Below are positions 44,701-54,955 of a stretch of 64,000 nucleotides of DNA, in pieces. Under the pieces are notes generated by a model. It made no database searches and was not told the DNA's origin. It worked only from the letters and a program-made list of their open reading frames with translations. Location: contig JANFAH010000034.1 in NCBI GenBank assembly GCA_024663395.1, forward strand, positions 496,001 to 560,000, in the 5' to 3' direction. The position numbers and the translations under genes were made by a program. Position 1 is the stretch's first letter, and the number at the start of each line of letters is the position of its first letter. This stretch comes from Pisolithus tinctorius. Its lineage: Eukaryota > Basidiomycota > Agaricomycetes > Boletales > Pisolithaceae.

Positions 44701-46591
44701 CCGCCACCTCAACAAGTTCGCGATACCTGGGCAAGACACCACGTAGCTCTTCAACAACTGCATTCTTAAGCTGTTTAACAGCCTGAACAGTAGGTGTTAC
44801 CGGCTGAGGGGGGGTGGGGATAGAAACCGGGGGAGGGTTCATTAAATCATAACCAGTATCTTTATCAACACATGTACGGAGGGCGTGATCAATAACGAGC
44901 CGATTATGTGAAAGAAAGGGGAGCCCCAACAAGAGGGGGGTACACAGGCGGGGCGCAATGATTGCACGAACAGCACGCGAACGAAAACGTGCGTCAGGAG
45001 AAAGGCAAGACAGGACAACATAACTCTGCAAGGACATGACCTCCCTGTCACCAGAAGAAAGCGCTACCGAAACGTCAAGAGACTTGTGTAACTGGCGACG
45101 CCGGAGGCCCAGCCTTGCGACAAGACTTTCATCAATCAGAACTAGATGCGAACTGCTGTCAATCAGTGCTCTTACAGGCAGGGGGAAGGTCAAACTAGGT
45201 CCTTCAAGAAGACAGGACCATCTAAGATGGGGAACTGAAAGAGGCGCGACGTACTCTTCACCTGAATCAGTTCCATCCCCAAGGGCGGCAGAAGGCATGA
45301 CGACAGCGATGGTATCCACGTCATCATCAACTTCAGTGATGCGAGCACGCTTCGCTGCTGGCTCCTCTTCGACGACCGCGGCAACCGGCTTGGCACGTTT
45401 CTTACGAGCAGCCTCAACATCCGCGGCAGTCAACGCCTTGTAGTTCTTAGCATCAGGGAAGTCGTTCGGACAATTGTGCGTGGTGTGGTTTTGGAAGAGA
45501 CGTCGACACTTGAAACACCCAGAGTTATCACGGAGGAGTTGACGTTCCTCAACGGTGAGAGCGGGGGGACGAGTACGAGCACGGCCGTCTGGTACCTTTG
45601 AGCTCGATGCGGTAGTGTTGGCTGAACGGCTAGGCTGAAAGGGCTTCTTACGAAGGGCCGCATCAATTTTTGCGGCATCATGGATACGTTTCTCATCAAG
45701 GAGACGAACCAAATCAAGCCAAGCACGAAACTGCTTCTCTCGACGAGTACCAGTCAAACGATATTCTGCGGTGAGGTCTGGGTGCATGTGTGACTCTAAG
45801 TGGAAACGGAGATGGTCTTCAGTAAGATGGAACTCGCTCCCTCGCAATAGGACGTTCAGGCTTTCTACCTCGACAGCCCACAGATGGAAAGCCTTATTCC
45901 CCTGCGTCGACGACAACATCTTCTGCTGGATAGCTTCTGCCCAATCGCTGGGGAGCCAATACGTACGAACCTCGTCCATAAATTCAGAGAAGGATAGAGC
46001 GGTCAGTCGACTTCCGTTGTTACTAATCCAGTCTTGCACACGAGGATCTAGAAGATGACCCGCGACCTTAGCGACCTGGACATCCTCAGCTACACTCTTC
46101 AGCCGGAAGTAATTTTCGCAGCCCAACTCCCAGCTCCGCAACCCTTCCAGGGTGATATCGCCCGCCGTCAGGAAGGGAGGATTTTTACCAGGTGCAGTAT
46201 TCTCACACCGCGCTGTCTGAGACTGGGTCGAAGACATTACGATAACAGGGAAGGCTGTCGTGGAGCTATCTGACGACGAGGAACTATCGGTGGAAGCGGG
46301 AGACACTGGACGTGTGTATGAAGGGGTATGGGGAGATGACGCTGGGGACGGGGGAGCGTGTGCGAGAGAGGCAGACGGGGATGGTGTGGCGTTAGGTAGA
46401 GCCACAGGTGGTGGTGTGGATGGCAGCGGGAGGGAGGCGGCACGAGACTGCGACAGCGAGGACAGAGACGAGGACAACGGAGACGACAATGACGTCACCA
46501 GCGGAGGGCAGTTCCCTCGACTACGGGTAGTCAAGGGCACAGGAACGGAGGGGACATGACGAGACAGCAGCTTGACACCTTTATCAGGCAT
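41717..46591 (-). CDS. Gag-Pol polyprotein of gypsy D (single open frame, chromodomain)
   Basis: One uninterrupted frame of about 1,624 residues starts at the ATG at 46591 (MPDKGVKLL). Rough positions are: Pro/Ser-rich tail 1-115, capsid 140-310, Cys/His cluster at 360-375 (CFKCRRLFQNHTTHNC), protease at 475-490 (ALIDSSSHLVLID, DSS in place of DSG), RT 700-900 with YLDD at 853, RNase H 1000-1120 (CDASDFRTGA, TDHRTLQSF), integrase zinc region 1195-1240, integrase core 1265-1365 (VDFIGPLP, SDRDKLF, TDGASERTNKT) and C-terminal chromodomain 1570-1622 (IERILDEKRAG, YLVRWLGFG). All catalytic acidic residues are visible. It could be an active element. Confidence 0.93.
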   Translation of the reverse strand: MPDKGVKLLSRHVPSVPVPLTTRSRGNCPPLVTSLSSPLSSSLSSLSQSRAASLPLPSTPPPVALPNATPSPSASLAHAPPSPASSPHTPSYTRPVSPASTDSSSSSDSSTTAFPVIVMSSTQSQTARCENTAPGKNPPFLTAGDITLEGLRSWELGCENYFRLKSVAEDVQVAKVAGHLLDPRVQDWISNNGSRLTALSFSEFMDEVRTYWLPSDWAEAIQQKMLSSTQGNKAFHLWAVEVESLNVLLRGSEFHLTEDHLRFHLESHMHPDLTAEYRLTGTRREKQFRAWLDLVRLLDEKRIHDAAKIDAALRKKPFQPSRSANTTASSSKVPDGRARTRPPALTVEERQLLRDNSGCFKCRRLFQNHTTHNCPNDFPDAKNYKALTAADVEAARKKRAKPVAAVVEEEPAAKRARITEVDDDVDTIAVVMPSAALGDGTDSGEEYVAPLSVPHLRWSCLLEGPSLTFPLPVRALIDSSSHLVLIDESLVARLGLRRRQLHKSLDVSVALSSGDREVMSLQSYVVLSCLSPDARFRSRAVRAIIAPRLCTPLLLGLPFLSHNRLVIDHALRTCVDKDTGYDLMNPPPVSIPTPPQPVTPTVQAVKQLKNAVVEELRGVLPRYRELVEVAATPVCGVDIIGAVQHRIEVLAAAEELTKRDARLKHEFTDRFPVDIPPTDALPDDVLFRVQPKDANKVIQLRSYDCPKKYREAWKTLLQQHLDAGRLRPSNSTHSSPAFIIPKADPTALPCWVNDFRQLNLNTVPDNHPLPRIDEILRDCAKGRYFAKLDMTNAFFQTKVHPDDIKWLAVHTPWGLYEWTVMPMGVRNAPAVHQCRMSAALRHLIGRICHVYLDDIIIWSQTLEEHERNVRAVLQALCEAKLFCSLKKTQLFCTDVLFLGHCISAQGIEPDSSKIARILDWPVPRSVTDMRAFLGLVRYVADHLPNLAEHTRVLNTLTTKAAELKFPVWTDDHQRAFQAIKDLVISPHCLTTIDHDNPGDNHIFLTCDASDFRTGAILSWGPTWETARPVAFDSTPLRGAELNYPVHEKELLAIIRALKKWRVELLGAPVLVYTDHRTLQSFALQRDLSRRQARWQEYMSQFDLTIRYIPGECNVGADALSRRSDDAPPVAAVSTVEVDRSLTVEILKGYTEDPFCRRLFSLLDSLPGLQERNGLLYLTGRLVIPRVHSLRERFFHLAHDALGHFGTDKTYAALRNSFYWPNMRRDLASAYIPACTHCARNKSPTTAPAGPLHPLPVLDAQGDSVTVDFIGPLPEDHGFNMIVTMTDRLGADIRLVPCRSSITASEFASLFFDHWYCENGLPLEIVSDRDKLFMSRFWRSLHKLTGIKLKMSSSYHPQTDGASERTNKTVNQCIRFHVERSQKGWVRALPRVRFHIMNTLNNSTGFSPFQLHLGRSPRLLPPVSAPEAGETEHSDAASFLARLDMDVLEARDNLLAAKVAQAHAANRRHIPDPRFAIGDKVWLSTKHRCHEYITNGTNRVAKFMPRYDGPYTILLASPDTSTYVLDVPRASNACTTFHVSQLRAFMPNDTALFPSRELPRPGPVVMADGQLENLIERILDEKRAGRSKKYLVRWLGFGPEDDEWLTKKDLEDCEALDVWEREHPP

Positions 46592-46621
46592 CGACACGCG
46601 CTATGGCACGTTCAAAAAAAG

Positions 46622-46929
46622 TGGAACTCACCACAGTAGGGGTGAGCACACTCAGGACGAATCACGACAACAACAGAACGTGGACAGGCGTGTGGATTAG
46701 ACAAGCATATACACTGATACAAGATGATCGTGGGGGAAAGAGGGAAAGAAGAGATGTCCCGAGCATACATGCAGCACCGGTATATATACCCCCAGAGTCC
46801 AAACAGCCCCACACAGCAAGGAGGATCCGCATGCCCAGACGAGGGCACGATAGGAGACATGATAGTGTGAAGCGATAGCGTGAGCGTGAGCAATGCGTGA
46901 GTGTGACAAGTGGTAAGCGTACGCTTACA
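46622..46929 (-). repeat. 5' LTR of gypsy D
   Basis: 308 bp. Of the six differences between the LTRs, five are CA here against CG in the 3' LTR, so this copy has lost more CG sites. Confidence 0.93.
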
Positions 46930-47237
46930 TAAAGGTTAGGACCTAGAGAAACCTTGTCGGTATATTCTGGCGCATTACCATGCTCCGATTGATCTTCCTT
47001 TCCTTTGGCGACGTCGGATAATCCGTTGGGCGTAACTATACCTCGCGTTGATTGAGCGGCGAGTGAGCTTTCTTGCGGAGATAACGCCGGCCAGCTCCCA
47101 GGAATCAAAATGGAGCCCAATGCATGGACTTGTTCGTACTCCGTCGTTTGTTGTCTGCACTCAGCAACGTTCCGTGAGGGTGTTATTTCTGAGGATCCAA
47201 AGACCCGAGCGAAGAGCCTCCGGAAAATAAACTTCAT

Positions 47238-47636
47238 GGCGGGGAACTGAAAGTACGCAGAGCCACAAGCAACGCAAGTGGGGAGGGTGATTAGCACCTA
47301 CAAGGCCTATTTTGCTTATATCCTTGGACGTAAATACTTTCCGAGCACAAAGCGATCCAATGTCATGGCCCGGGAGGCCCCAGCGGAGGCACAGGGAGAC
47401 AAAGCAAGACAGACCACTTACCTCATGTCCTGCCCCCCTCGAAACTGCACAGGAATTTGATTGGTGTGTATATCATTTGTTTCCGTGAACCATAATACAC
47501 GTCCAGGGGTGCCCAGAAGGCACTTGGTGTTCGTGGCTGCCTTATACTTGTTTGCTGTTGTTCTGCGCTGGCAGGTGTTGTGCGGGAGCGGGCGATTACA
47601 TAATCATTTACCCTCCTACCGAAACCACTACTTACG
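47238..47636. promoter_or_regulatory. Divergent promoter between the kinase gene and THO1
   Basis: About 400 bp separate the start codons of two genes read in opposite directions. The same arrangement, with recognisable sequence (for example GCGATTACATAATC and the CACCCTCCCCACTT stretch), is kept in the inverted copy at 53758-54090. This shows that the promoter was duplicated with both genes. Confidence 0.7.
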
Positions 47637-48722
47637 ATGGAGGCAAAACTGTGAGTGGGGTCTGGCCGCTAGCCGCCGTTGTCGATGTCGGTGACACTCT
47701 TTTCCAGAAAAGCTCTCAAGGTTGCAGACCTTAAAGAAATACTCGTCAAGGCATCTGCGCCTGCCCCGGGAAGAGTAAACAAGCAGGACCTCATCAACAA
47801 GATCCTCGCCAACCCAGCCGCAGTGAAAGTCTACGAGGAACTCTATCTGGCTCCAAAGCCAACCTCAAACACTACGTTTACCCCAACCAGCCCACCCAAA
47901 AATGCACCACCACCTTCCAACAATGATGACCTTGTGTGTTTTTCCCCCTGTTTCTCATTTCCCTCGACTAACCCGGTCGCACAGCTTGCACCTCCAGAAG
48001 AGTATGTCTCAACGCGTCCTTCACGTTCTCATGTCTGAAAATTCTCAGCCTTGACTGGTCTGCTATGGATACTGGCGATGTGCCGCCCGTGACCGCGTCC
48101 CCAGCGAAAAATCCGGTCGCACCACAGCAACCTCCGCCCACGAAGCCGGTGCGCCCTCCTTCTGTTGCCTTCCACTGAACCTTTAAATGGAAACTTACTG
48201 GATCAGACCCAAGAAGACTGTGCGACACCATCGAAGGCACCCCCCGCACCTGCCAGTTCCACGAAAACATCACCCCTTCCTGCCAATGGCACCAAGGCGG
48301 ACAAGCCTGTGGTTGTAGATGAGGAGCTTGAGAAACGCAAGGCGCGCGCAGCACGCTTCGGAATCCCACTTGTGGAGCCCAAACAGCCCTTTCAACGTCA
48401 AGCGAGGAAGGTTTCTGAGGAGAAGCAGGCAGGCCCATTGCTTGATGTAAGCGGTCGTGGCTTTACACGCTTCCTCGTTTTTGACGTTTCCTAAGGATGC
48501 GGATAAGTTGAAGAAACGTGCTGAACGTTTTGGAGCAAGTAATTCGCCCGGGCAACTAGCCAGGTCCGGCTCGAAGAGGGCTGCCCCGGAGGAGGTCGAT
48601 GCGGAAGAACTCGAGCGTCGACGGAAACGCGCTGAACGTTTCGCAATTCCAGCCAATGTAAGTTTGTTGTTTGACCATTTATGATCGTTTAGTTACTGAG
48701 ACGGTATTCTCAGAAAGTTTGA
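47637..48722 (+). CDS. THO1: THO1/SARNP-like SAP-domain mRNP protein
   Basis: Seven exons fit: 47637-47650, 47708-47933, 47985-48001, 48049-48148, 48207-48446, 48496-48657 and 48714-48722. The joined length is 768 bases, 255 residues. Residues about 5-45 form a SAP domain (LKVADLKEILVKA, NKQDLINKILANP), which binds nucleic acid. A Pro-rich linker follows. The C-terminus has the three KRxxRF repeats typical of Tho1/CIP29 (RKARAARFGIP, KKRAERFGAS, RRKRAERFAIPAN). Tho1 binds nascent RNA with the THO/TREX complex and Sub2 for mRNA export in the nucleus. All introns have GT-AG ends. A decayed inverted copy lies at 53490-53757. Confidence 0.88.
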
Positions 48723-48925
48723 CCTATATCTCCACTAGTCGAGCCCCTTTCCTATAGTAGACTTGTGAATTCTGTATTTAGTTTATTTTGGTGTGTCGGT
48801 GGCTGTGTAACATGTCTGACCCGTGTGAACGTTTCACCATTTATGGATTGTGAGCTGTCAGACGCGACGCGGCGTGAATTGGTACACACCTCCAACATTC
48901 AGGACACGAGAAAGTTCTCGTTATC

Positions 48926-51649
48926 ATGGGCGAAAAGTTTGTCGATCTTTGCTCTAATCTTTGGAAGGCGGCTGATTGGGCTTCCTTTTCGGCAGCGTTC
49001 GTGTACCGTTCTCTAAGGAGCATGATGCGTACTTGGTGAAGTATCTTGCCAGGTATTGCCCGACTAAGCAGAACCGTGCAGGGAACAAAGTATACAAGGA
49101 CCTTGTGGAGAACGTACGTACGTTCATCTCACCCAATTTACCCCCCCGTGACCAATGATGAGATACGCGACTTACGGTGAGCGTGGCAGGTTGACGGGAG
49201 TTGGCCGTGGGCAAGACATCATACCTGGCAGTCATGGCGAGAACGATACAAGAAGCATGCTGAGCATTTTGATGCAAAGATATCAAGGTACCAGGAGACA
49301 CATGAGATCCGTCCCAGCGATTCGGACGATGAACTTCCAGGAGCGAGGAGAAGACCCAGGGTTGTCGGTTCATCCCAAGCGTCACAAAGATCCCGTAAAC
49401 GAGCGATTGAAGATATAACACCTGAGAAACAACAGTCTCCGACCAAACGACCAAAGGTAGCAAGTGGCAGCACCAAAGATGTAGAGGGTAATGCGCGTCG
49501 CCCCGTATCTCCAATGAAGCGGGGTGAGCCAGTCCCGGACTCTGCAGACAGAAGATCGAAACCAGAAAGTTCTAACTCCCGAATAGAGACATCGCGGACC
49601 AGGTAAGTGTTCGTCCCACCCACCATCAAATACATATCTTAAACTCTTAGGTGTAGTCCTCCACGTGAACTCGATCCGCCGTCGGTCCGGCCTTCTCCCG
49701 AGCGTGAAAATCTTCCCTCTCCGAGGGCTCGTACCATAGCAAATGGAAATAAGGACAATCGGCCTCCACCGGGGACCCCACTACAATACAAGAGCCGAAG
49801 TACTGCAAAGTTAAATTCTCCAGCCCGCCGTCCCCTGAAAAAACGGCACCGTGAGCCCTTGACCCCCTTCGCTTCCACACCACCCACTCCACAGACCGTC
49901 GTGGTAAATTCTCCAATTTCACCAGACCAAACTCCTACACGTGCCCCTCCGCGACTTGTGAACACGCTAGGCAGATCATGTTTGGTGGATCAGAGTGGCC
50001 GTACACCGAAACGATATACCGGAAGCAGCGATGGGGGCGGAGGTGAGCAGAATGACGTAGCCGAGAGATGGCCACCTATCCGAAGAGCAAAAGGGAAAGA
50101 ACGTGCTGATACGACTCGCCTTTCCTATATGACTGGACAACATCACCCTTTTAGCCAAGTTCAGAAAACTAGTGGAACGGAAGTGAACGTCAATGCAGCT
50201 GAGCGACACGCTGTTGGTAACCACTGTATGGATCTAAACGATATTAATAAAAGCCAAGAAGTAGACAACAACCGGAGTGAACAACGCCCTCACAACGGCC
50301 CTCACTCCGCACCTGAGCGCGCACTACGCCAGCCATTACTAGGTGCTGCCCCTGGCCCCGGGTCAAAACCGGATGCAGAAATCAAGGTTACTCCTCCACG
50401 AGCATCCACGCCCACTCCAACTGCAAGGACGCAGCCTTCCTCCCTTGCACGAGTGGGCCCCCAGACCCTCAATGGTTCTAGGGTCGAACAAGTGCCGAGT
50501 GTCGACCTGGCCGCCTTTTCGACCTCTACGTCACACAAGCCCTCTCGACCCACAAATGGACTCCGCCCACGTCGATCACTTCCCGCCCACCTCATACCCC
50601 TACCTGCAGGCCTAGATGCTTCCGCCCCCCAGTCCATGTGGCCAAACTCACGATATGGTTCTCCCTTTTTCACCCAGCCAAACCGTCAAGGTTACCCTGG
50701 GTTCGCACCTTCGCTGTCCAACGTCAAGAGTGCATCCGCGCACCCGTTCCCCACCTCAGCTTTCACTTTCACCCCGCCCCTGAACCTACCTCCGGCTCCT
50801 GCCCAAGTCTCTTCCGCTAGTGCTACATTACCACTACATCGCGAGCCTGCCGATATTCTACTTACCCCCCACCCACCTGATGTTTCTCTTGCGGCAGCTC
50901 AGGGCTTAACTTCGATTCTATCGGCTATGTCTGTTAATCACGGGCTAGCGCTCGAGGTCGTGATCGCAGTGTACAAACGTGCGGGGAGTCTGAAGGAGGC
51001 GGATAGAGTGCTTGAGGGCATGAGAGAGGCCGCCGAAGAATGGGCGGAGAGAGCACTCAGGACAATGGGTAACCATCGGGACTCTGACGAACGCACAGAT
51101 ACGGCCAAACACCGTGAAATGGAGTCGTGGTACAAGAAAGAGGATGATGCTGTGGAAGATGACAGCACGCGGCAGTCTGTCAGCCGTCGAAGAAGTCGCA
51201 GGGAGTCGCAGCCTGGCAACAGACGGATTACTACGGAACTGGATTACGTTCTTGCTCGTCCTTCCGATGAAACACCCGAGTATTTGCCGTCTGAGACAAC
51301 ACGAGCCGCGAAGTGGAAACGCCACAGTACGGGACGAACCTCAAGATCGCCCGTTGGTGTGCATCAGAACGAAAACCTGATCCAGAGCAGTAAGGACGAC
51401 AACGACGAAGGCGAGTGTGGACAGGTTGAGCAGATGCTCGTTAATGACGAAGAGGGGACCCTGAGCCACGTTGAAATCCACCGGCTTTCCCACACCGGCG
51501 AACCTCCCCGGGACCGTATGCACAAAGAGCGAGAAGAATATCATGATATCGGTGTACTACTGCAAACCATGGAGCCGCAGGAGTTAGAAAAGAAGTTGGG
51601 GAAGGACAATCTACGGCGACAAATAGGCAATTTGTTCAATGCTAAGTAA
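48926..51649 (+). CDS. RAP1: RAP1-type telomere-binding protein (Rap1 Myb domain)
   Basis: Exons 48926-48936, 48996-49113, 49190-49602 and 49651-51649 join to 2,541 bases, 846 residues, in one frame. Residues about 5-67 form a Rap1-type Myb domain (RVPFSKEHDAYLVKYL, GNKVYKDLVE, HHTWQSWRERYKKH), which interacts with telomeric factors or DNA. A long disordered, basic, Pro-rich middle follows (KRPRK-type clusters such as SRKRAIED, TKRPKVASG). Near residue 600-650 is a helical module (VVIAVYKRAGSLKEADRVL, REAAEEWAERAL) that may be a C-terminal interaction domain. The N-terminal 11-base exon is a prediction, and an upstream BRCT exon as in some RAP1 proteins was not found. It starts about 200 bp after THO1. 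Confidence 0.78.
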
Positions 51650-51931
51650 TGAATATTCGTCCTTGCGGTGAGGATCTCCACGTAATTTCATCCAGTAGTA
51701 CCCACTCGAGAGCAGTATCTCATCTACGCTACAAGCCCCCCAGATATTGGGGGCATCATACATTAAACTCTTTGCATCCCTATCTTACAGTGTCTTGTAT
51801 TTTTAAAGTACACCACCGAGCTGTTGTGGCATGGTCTTGGATACACCAAGCCACGTTTTACACTGGCACACTAAGATGCGCGCAACCGAAGTTTCGAAGT
51901 CGACTTGGAACAAAAAAGGGAAAGAGGAAGG

Positions 51932-52641
51932 TTAAGTGGCGGCTACAGGGAGATCCCAAGTGCGTGCCCTGAATCTCTCGCGGTCTCGCCACTGGCTCTC
52001 AAAATATATGAACGTCACGATGATGTCGTCAAGGATGTGGGTGCCTTCCGGCGGTACGAAAAGTGATGCGGATGACTTGCGGTTCCAGGGTTTAAAGATG
52101 CTCTGTGAACTCTGTAAGAAGGTGGCGATGTAAGCTGCATTGTGGCCAGCGTGCAGTGGTACGAGCTAGCGAAGCCGATCTCAGTGTGATGTGTTTATCG
52201 AGTTACCAGATGATAAGCGGGAACTATCCCCACCTGTGCTCGATAGTTGCTTATCTGCCACTCGTACGTGCGGCCATCCTGAGCCTGGAACTTTTCAGGA
52301 CTGAAGAGGAGTGAGACACATGGAATAAACATCTGGATTTCGAACAGAGATCTGGTGACAAACACTCACGACGTGTACAACCCTGTCTTCGTCATCTCCA
52401 CCGATCTCGTCCCAACGACCACCTGGGGCCTGTCGTCGGGATTAGCAGGCCATTCCACAAGACCGACTTGTAGCAGCCCGCCGACGGGATCTCGACGGGT
52501 AACGGTGGTCGTGGCCCTGCTACCGTGCAATGGTCGGGCGTAGGTGATGGTCTCGGAGGTGTACATCACCCTATTGTCTGTGCTGAGAAAGTCGGTTTGC
52601 AAAGGATCCCCTCGGGATAGAATTAACTTCAGGGTAGACAT
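51932..52641 (-). CDS. DUF6593-type protein
   Basis: Exons 52641-52370, 52300-52234 and 52165-51932 give 573 bases, 190 residues, with GT-AG introns. The N-terminus MSTLKLILSRGDPLQTDFL, the middle GGLLQVGLVEWP and RTYEWQIS, and the C-terminus ILDDIIVTFIYFESQWRDRER follow the pattern of DUF6593, a beta-rich domain family common in Agaricomycetes with unknown function. No signal peptide or membrane segment is seen. It faces RAP1 tail to tail with about 280 bp between stops. A second member lies at 62389-63066. Confidence 0.8.
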
Positions 52642-53489
52642 ATGTGGTATATGAATACACCGCAGGAGCGCCCAACTTTGCTGTGAGGGGAATGTTCCAG
52701 CGTCAAGGGCCAATATAGTGTAGCAAGTGGGTATGGTTTAGTGATGGCTGAGTCGACGAGCGTTGTACGTTCGGCTAGATGGGCACGGGGAGATTGCGTG
52801 GGCAACCTGTGGTGGCCAGGTGTCAACGTTTCAACAAGCGCCAACGCAAACCGCATTTTGCTGTATATTCAGCGCAAGTCCCTGTCATCGACCGAAAAGA
52901 CAGACGCCCAATTTACTTACAAGCCTTACATAAGATACTGCCCCTGATCTCACGGCGATGACAGGCCTTACCTATATAGGAGCCATGAGAACGTCTGGTC
53001 AGGCAACCATGCTCCCTCCTACTACAGAGATAAAGACTACACGTAACGATAAGTACTGTATGTACCGAACTTCCTCGAAGTCGAGAAACGGGTTCACAAG
53101 GTCCCTGTAACTATTCAACAATCGGCCGGGAAAGTCCGGTACCTACCTCGCTATCGCCTACTAATACCGTTCACAGTAACATGTTCGTATCATATACATG
53201 AGAAAAGAAACTCTGCAGGTCGTCTTTATCTCTGTAACAGAACTGAACATGGTTGCATGGCTGCACGTCCTCGTAGCTCTTATTAGTACAGTCGGGTATC
53301 TACGGCACAAATTCGTAAACAAGGTGGCTGCTTTCGCCAGAACGGCCCTATCTTCTGGCATGTACGGTGTATATTGATTAATGCCTACTCAGCGGGGTTT
53401 ATCCAGAATTCGCTAATAGCGAGGCCAGCACTGATAATATGTCATGCGGCTCTGGGCACGACTGCACAATGTCATCCCACCCATCGCAT
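52642..53489. other. Intergenic region
   Basis: No gene is supported. It contains the promoter of the DUF6593 gene at its left end and reaches the edge of a duplicated segment near 53490. Confidence 0.5.
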
Positions 53490-53757
53490 TGCGGAAGTTT
53501 CCCCCGGAAGCTTGTACCACGTGCATGTTTTGGTGGACTGGGTGGGGTAGGCGTAGGATTTGAGGTTGGTTTAGGGGGCGGATAGAGTTCTTCATAAAAC
53601 TTTCACTGTGACTGGGTTGGCGAGGATCTTGTTGGTGACCGGTGAAGTCCTGCCCGTTTATTCTTAGTGGAGCAGGCGCGGATTGGTCTGCAACCTTGAA
53701 AAACTTTCTAGAAAAGAGCACCACCGACAGCGACAACGGCTATAGTTTTGCATCCAT
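53490..53757 (-). pseudogene. Decayed inverted copy of the THO1 5' part
   Basis: From the ATG at 53757 (ATGGATGCAAAACT) the sequence follows exon 1, intron 1 and exon 2 of the THO1 gene at 47637 (FKVADQSAPAPLRINGQDF against LKVADLKEILVKASAPAPGR). The splice donor is lost, part of the SAP domain is deleted and the frame is broken after the linker. The rest of the gene is missing. It is oriented opposite to its parent and next to the kinase copy at 54091. Confidence 0.82.
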
Positions 53758-54090
53758 GGTATTAGGTAGTTTCGGTGAGAAAGGTATGCGATTATGTAAT
53801 CGCTGGCCCACGTGGGCGACCAAGATTATGGTCCACGGAAGCAAATGATATGCAAACCAATCTGATTCTTGTACAGGTCCGAGGGCGGCAGGACTTGAGG
53901 TAGGTCGTCTTTCCTACTCGCCCTGTCTCTCTGTGCTTCTCAGCGCTGAGGCCTCCGCCACCATGACACTAGAACGCTTTGTGCTCGCGAATGTGTTTGC
54001 ATTCCAGGACATAAGCAAGATACGCTTCGTAGGTGCAACCACCCTCCCCACTTACATAACCTGCAGCTCTGGGTACTTCAGCTTTTTACC

Positions 54091-54955
54091 ATGAAGTTTA
54101 TTTTCGGGAGAATCTTCGTTCGGTTCTTTAAATCCCTGGAAGCAGCACTCTCACGGAACCTTGGTGACCACAGACTACAAATGACAGAGTGCGAGAAAAT
54201 TCATGTACCATTCTTGTCAGACTCCCAAAAGATTTCTGAGAGCTGGCCAGTGTTATCTTCACAACAAACCTCACTCACCATTCGACCGATGCCATGTATA
54301 GTTACGCCTAATGGGTTATCCGACTTCACCGAGTTTAAGGTCAATCGGTGACACACCCAAAAACGCTGGATCCCGACCTTTATGATGAACACAAGACAGC
54401 AAATTTGCATCTGGGAGACAGACTCCTGCCCAATGTAGCCCAGCATGCTTGTGGTTCTGACCTTGTGCATGTCGAACAATCGCTCCCTGATACCCGGCTA
54501 CAGATACCTGAAGAGCACGCATTTCTAATTAAAGTACTAAGTGTTTTAGCCTCTTGAGCTATGGTGATTTCTCTTGAAAATGGAATGCCTGCCTGCTGAC
54601 ACTCCTCAACTTTGGACGACGGAATTGGTGTATCCACCAGTACCTGTGTTGTCATATGCGGTACTGTCATATTTGGCACAGATGCTTCGTCTGAAAAATA
54701 TATACGATACGGGTATACACCATTGTGACTTGAAGCCCCGAAAACGTGCTATTGACACCATCTGGCCATGTTGCTATTGGTGATTTCGGCCTTTTTAAAA
54801 GCACGACAGAGACCCATGGATCAATCAGAATGGGAACGCTTGGGTATATCACTCCTCCAGAAGAAATGAAAGAAATGGAAGATGCACATGTTGCCTTCAG
54901 TGGCCGTCATACAGATCATGGCCATTGCCAACCTTGCAGTCTGTGTACCTGCTAG
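54091..54955 (+). pseudogene. Decayed inverted copy of the kinase gene (no retrotransposon)
   Basis: It starts MKFIFGRIFVRFFKS, parallel to the kinase at 47237, with IVTPNGLSD shared. It continues past the point where element D sits in the other copy without any insertion, and carries a Gln codon (CAA, 54477) where the parent has TAG. It lacks the disordered segment and the ATP-binding lobe (about 54540-54580 joins to SLENGMPA). It keeps HHCDLKP, IGDFG, and GTLGYITPPE, which the other copy has lost. Frameshifts make it non-functional. Confidence 0.82.

Larger units (their letters stand above)
41251..46929 (-). mobile_element. Intact Ty3/gypsy chromovirus D with 5-bp target duplication
   Basis: A 5,679-bp element on the minus strand has two 308-bp LTRs (5' LTR 46622-46929, 3' LTR 41251-41558) with TGTAAGCG...GAGTTCCA ends. 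TAAAG flanks both sides (41246-41250, 46930-46934). The LTRs differ at six sites, all G/A changes at CG dinucleotides on the plus strand. A purine tract (ATGGGTTGGGAGGG in element sense) abuts the 3' LTR. After the 5' LTR there is no TGG-type primer site, which fits self-priming as in Tf1-like elements but is not proven. Near 41620-41715 two copies of a 50-bp direct repeat (CTTCTTCGTCCAAACCCGAC) occur. Confidence 0.93.
39265..47237 (-). pseudogene. Ser/Thr protein kinase gene, disrupted by a gypsy insertion and other lesions
   Basis: The start codon is at 47237 (MKFIFRRLFARVF). A disordered N-terminus runs to 46930, is split by retrotransposon D (41251-46929) and resumes at 41250. A TAG at 41137-41139 interrupts the frame before the long segment at 41040-40183. 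The kinase domain begins with GSGSFGVVWHARD and VAIKVINK. Through short introns it continues with YYPLDLRQFLLK, HCDLKPENVLL and IGDFGFS (39990-39850). The APE motif after GTPGYI is missing and so are subdomains IX-X. A C-terminal part remains (DWQDIFRNPYLTSLDM; 39716-39265). The gene is almost certainly non-functional. Confidence 0.8.

Noticed and set aside
49859..51649. 596-codon frame as a separate gene
   Set aside because: It continues in frame from the upstream exon through a GT-AG intron (49603-49650) and is the C-terminal part of the RAP1-like protein.
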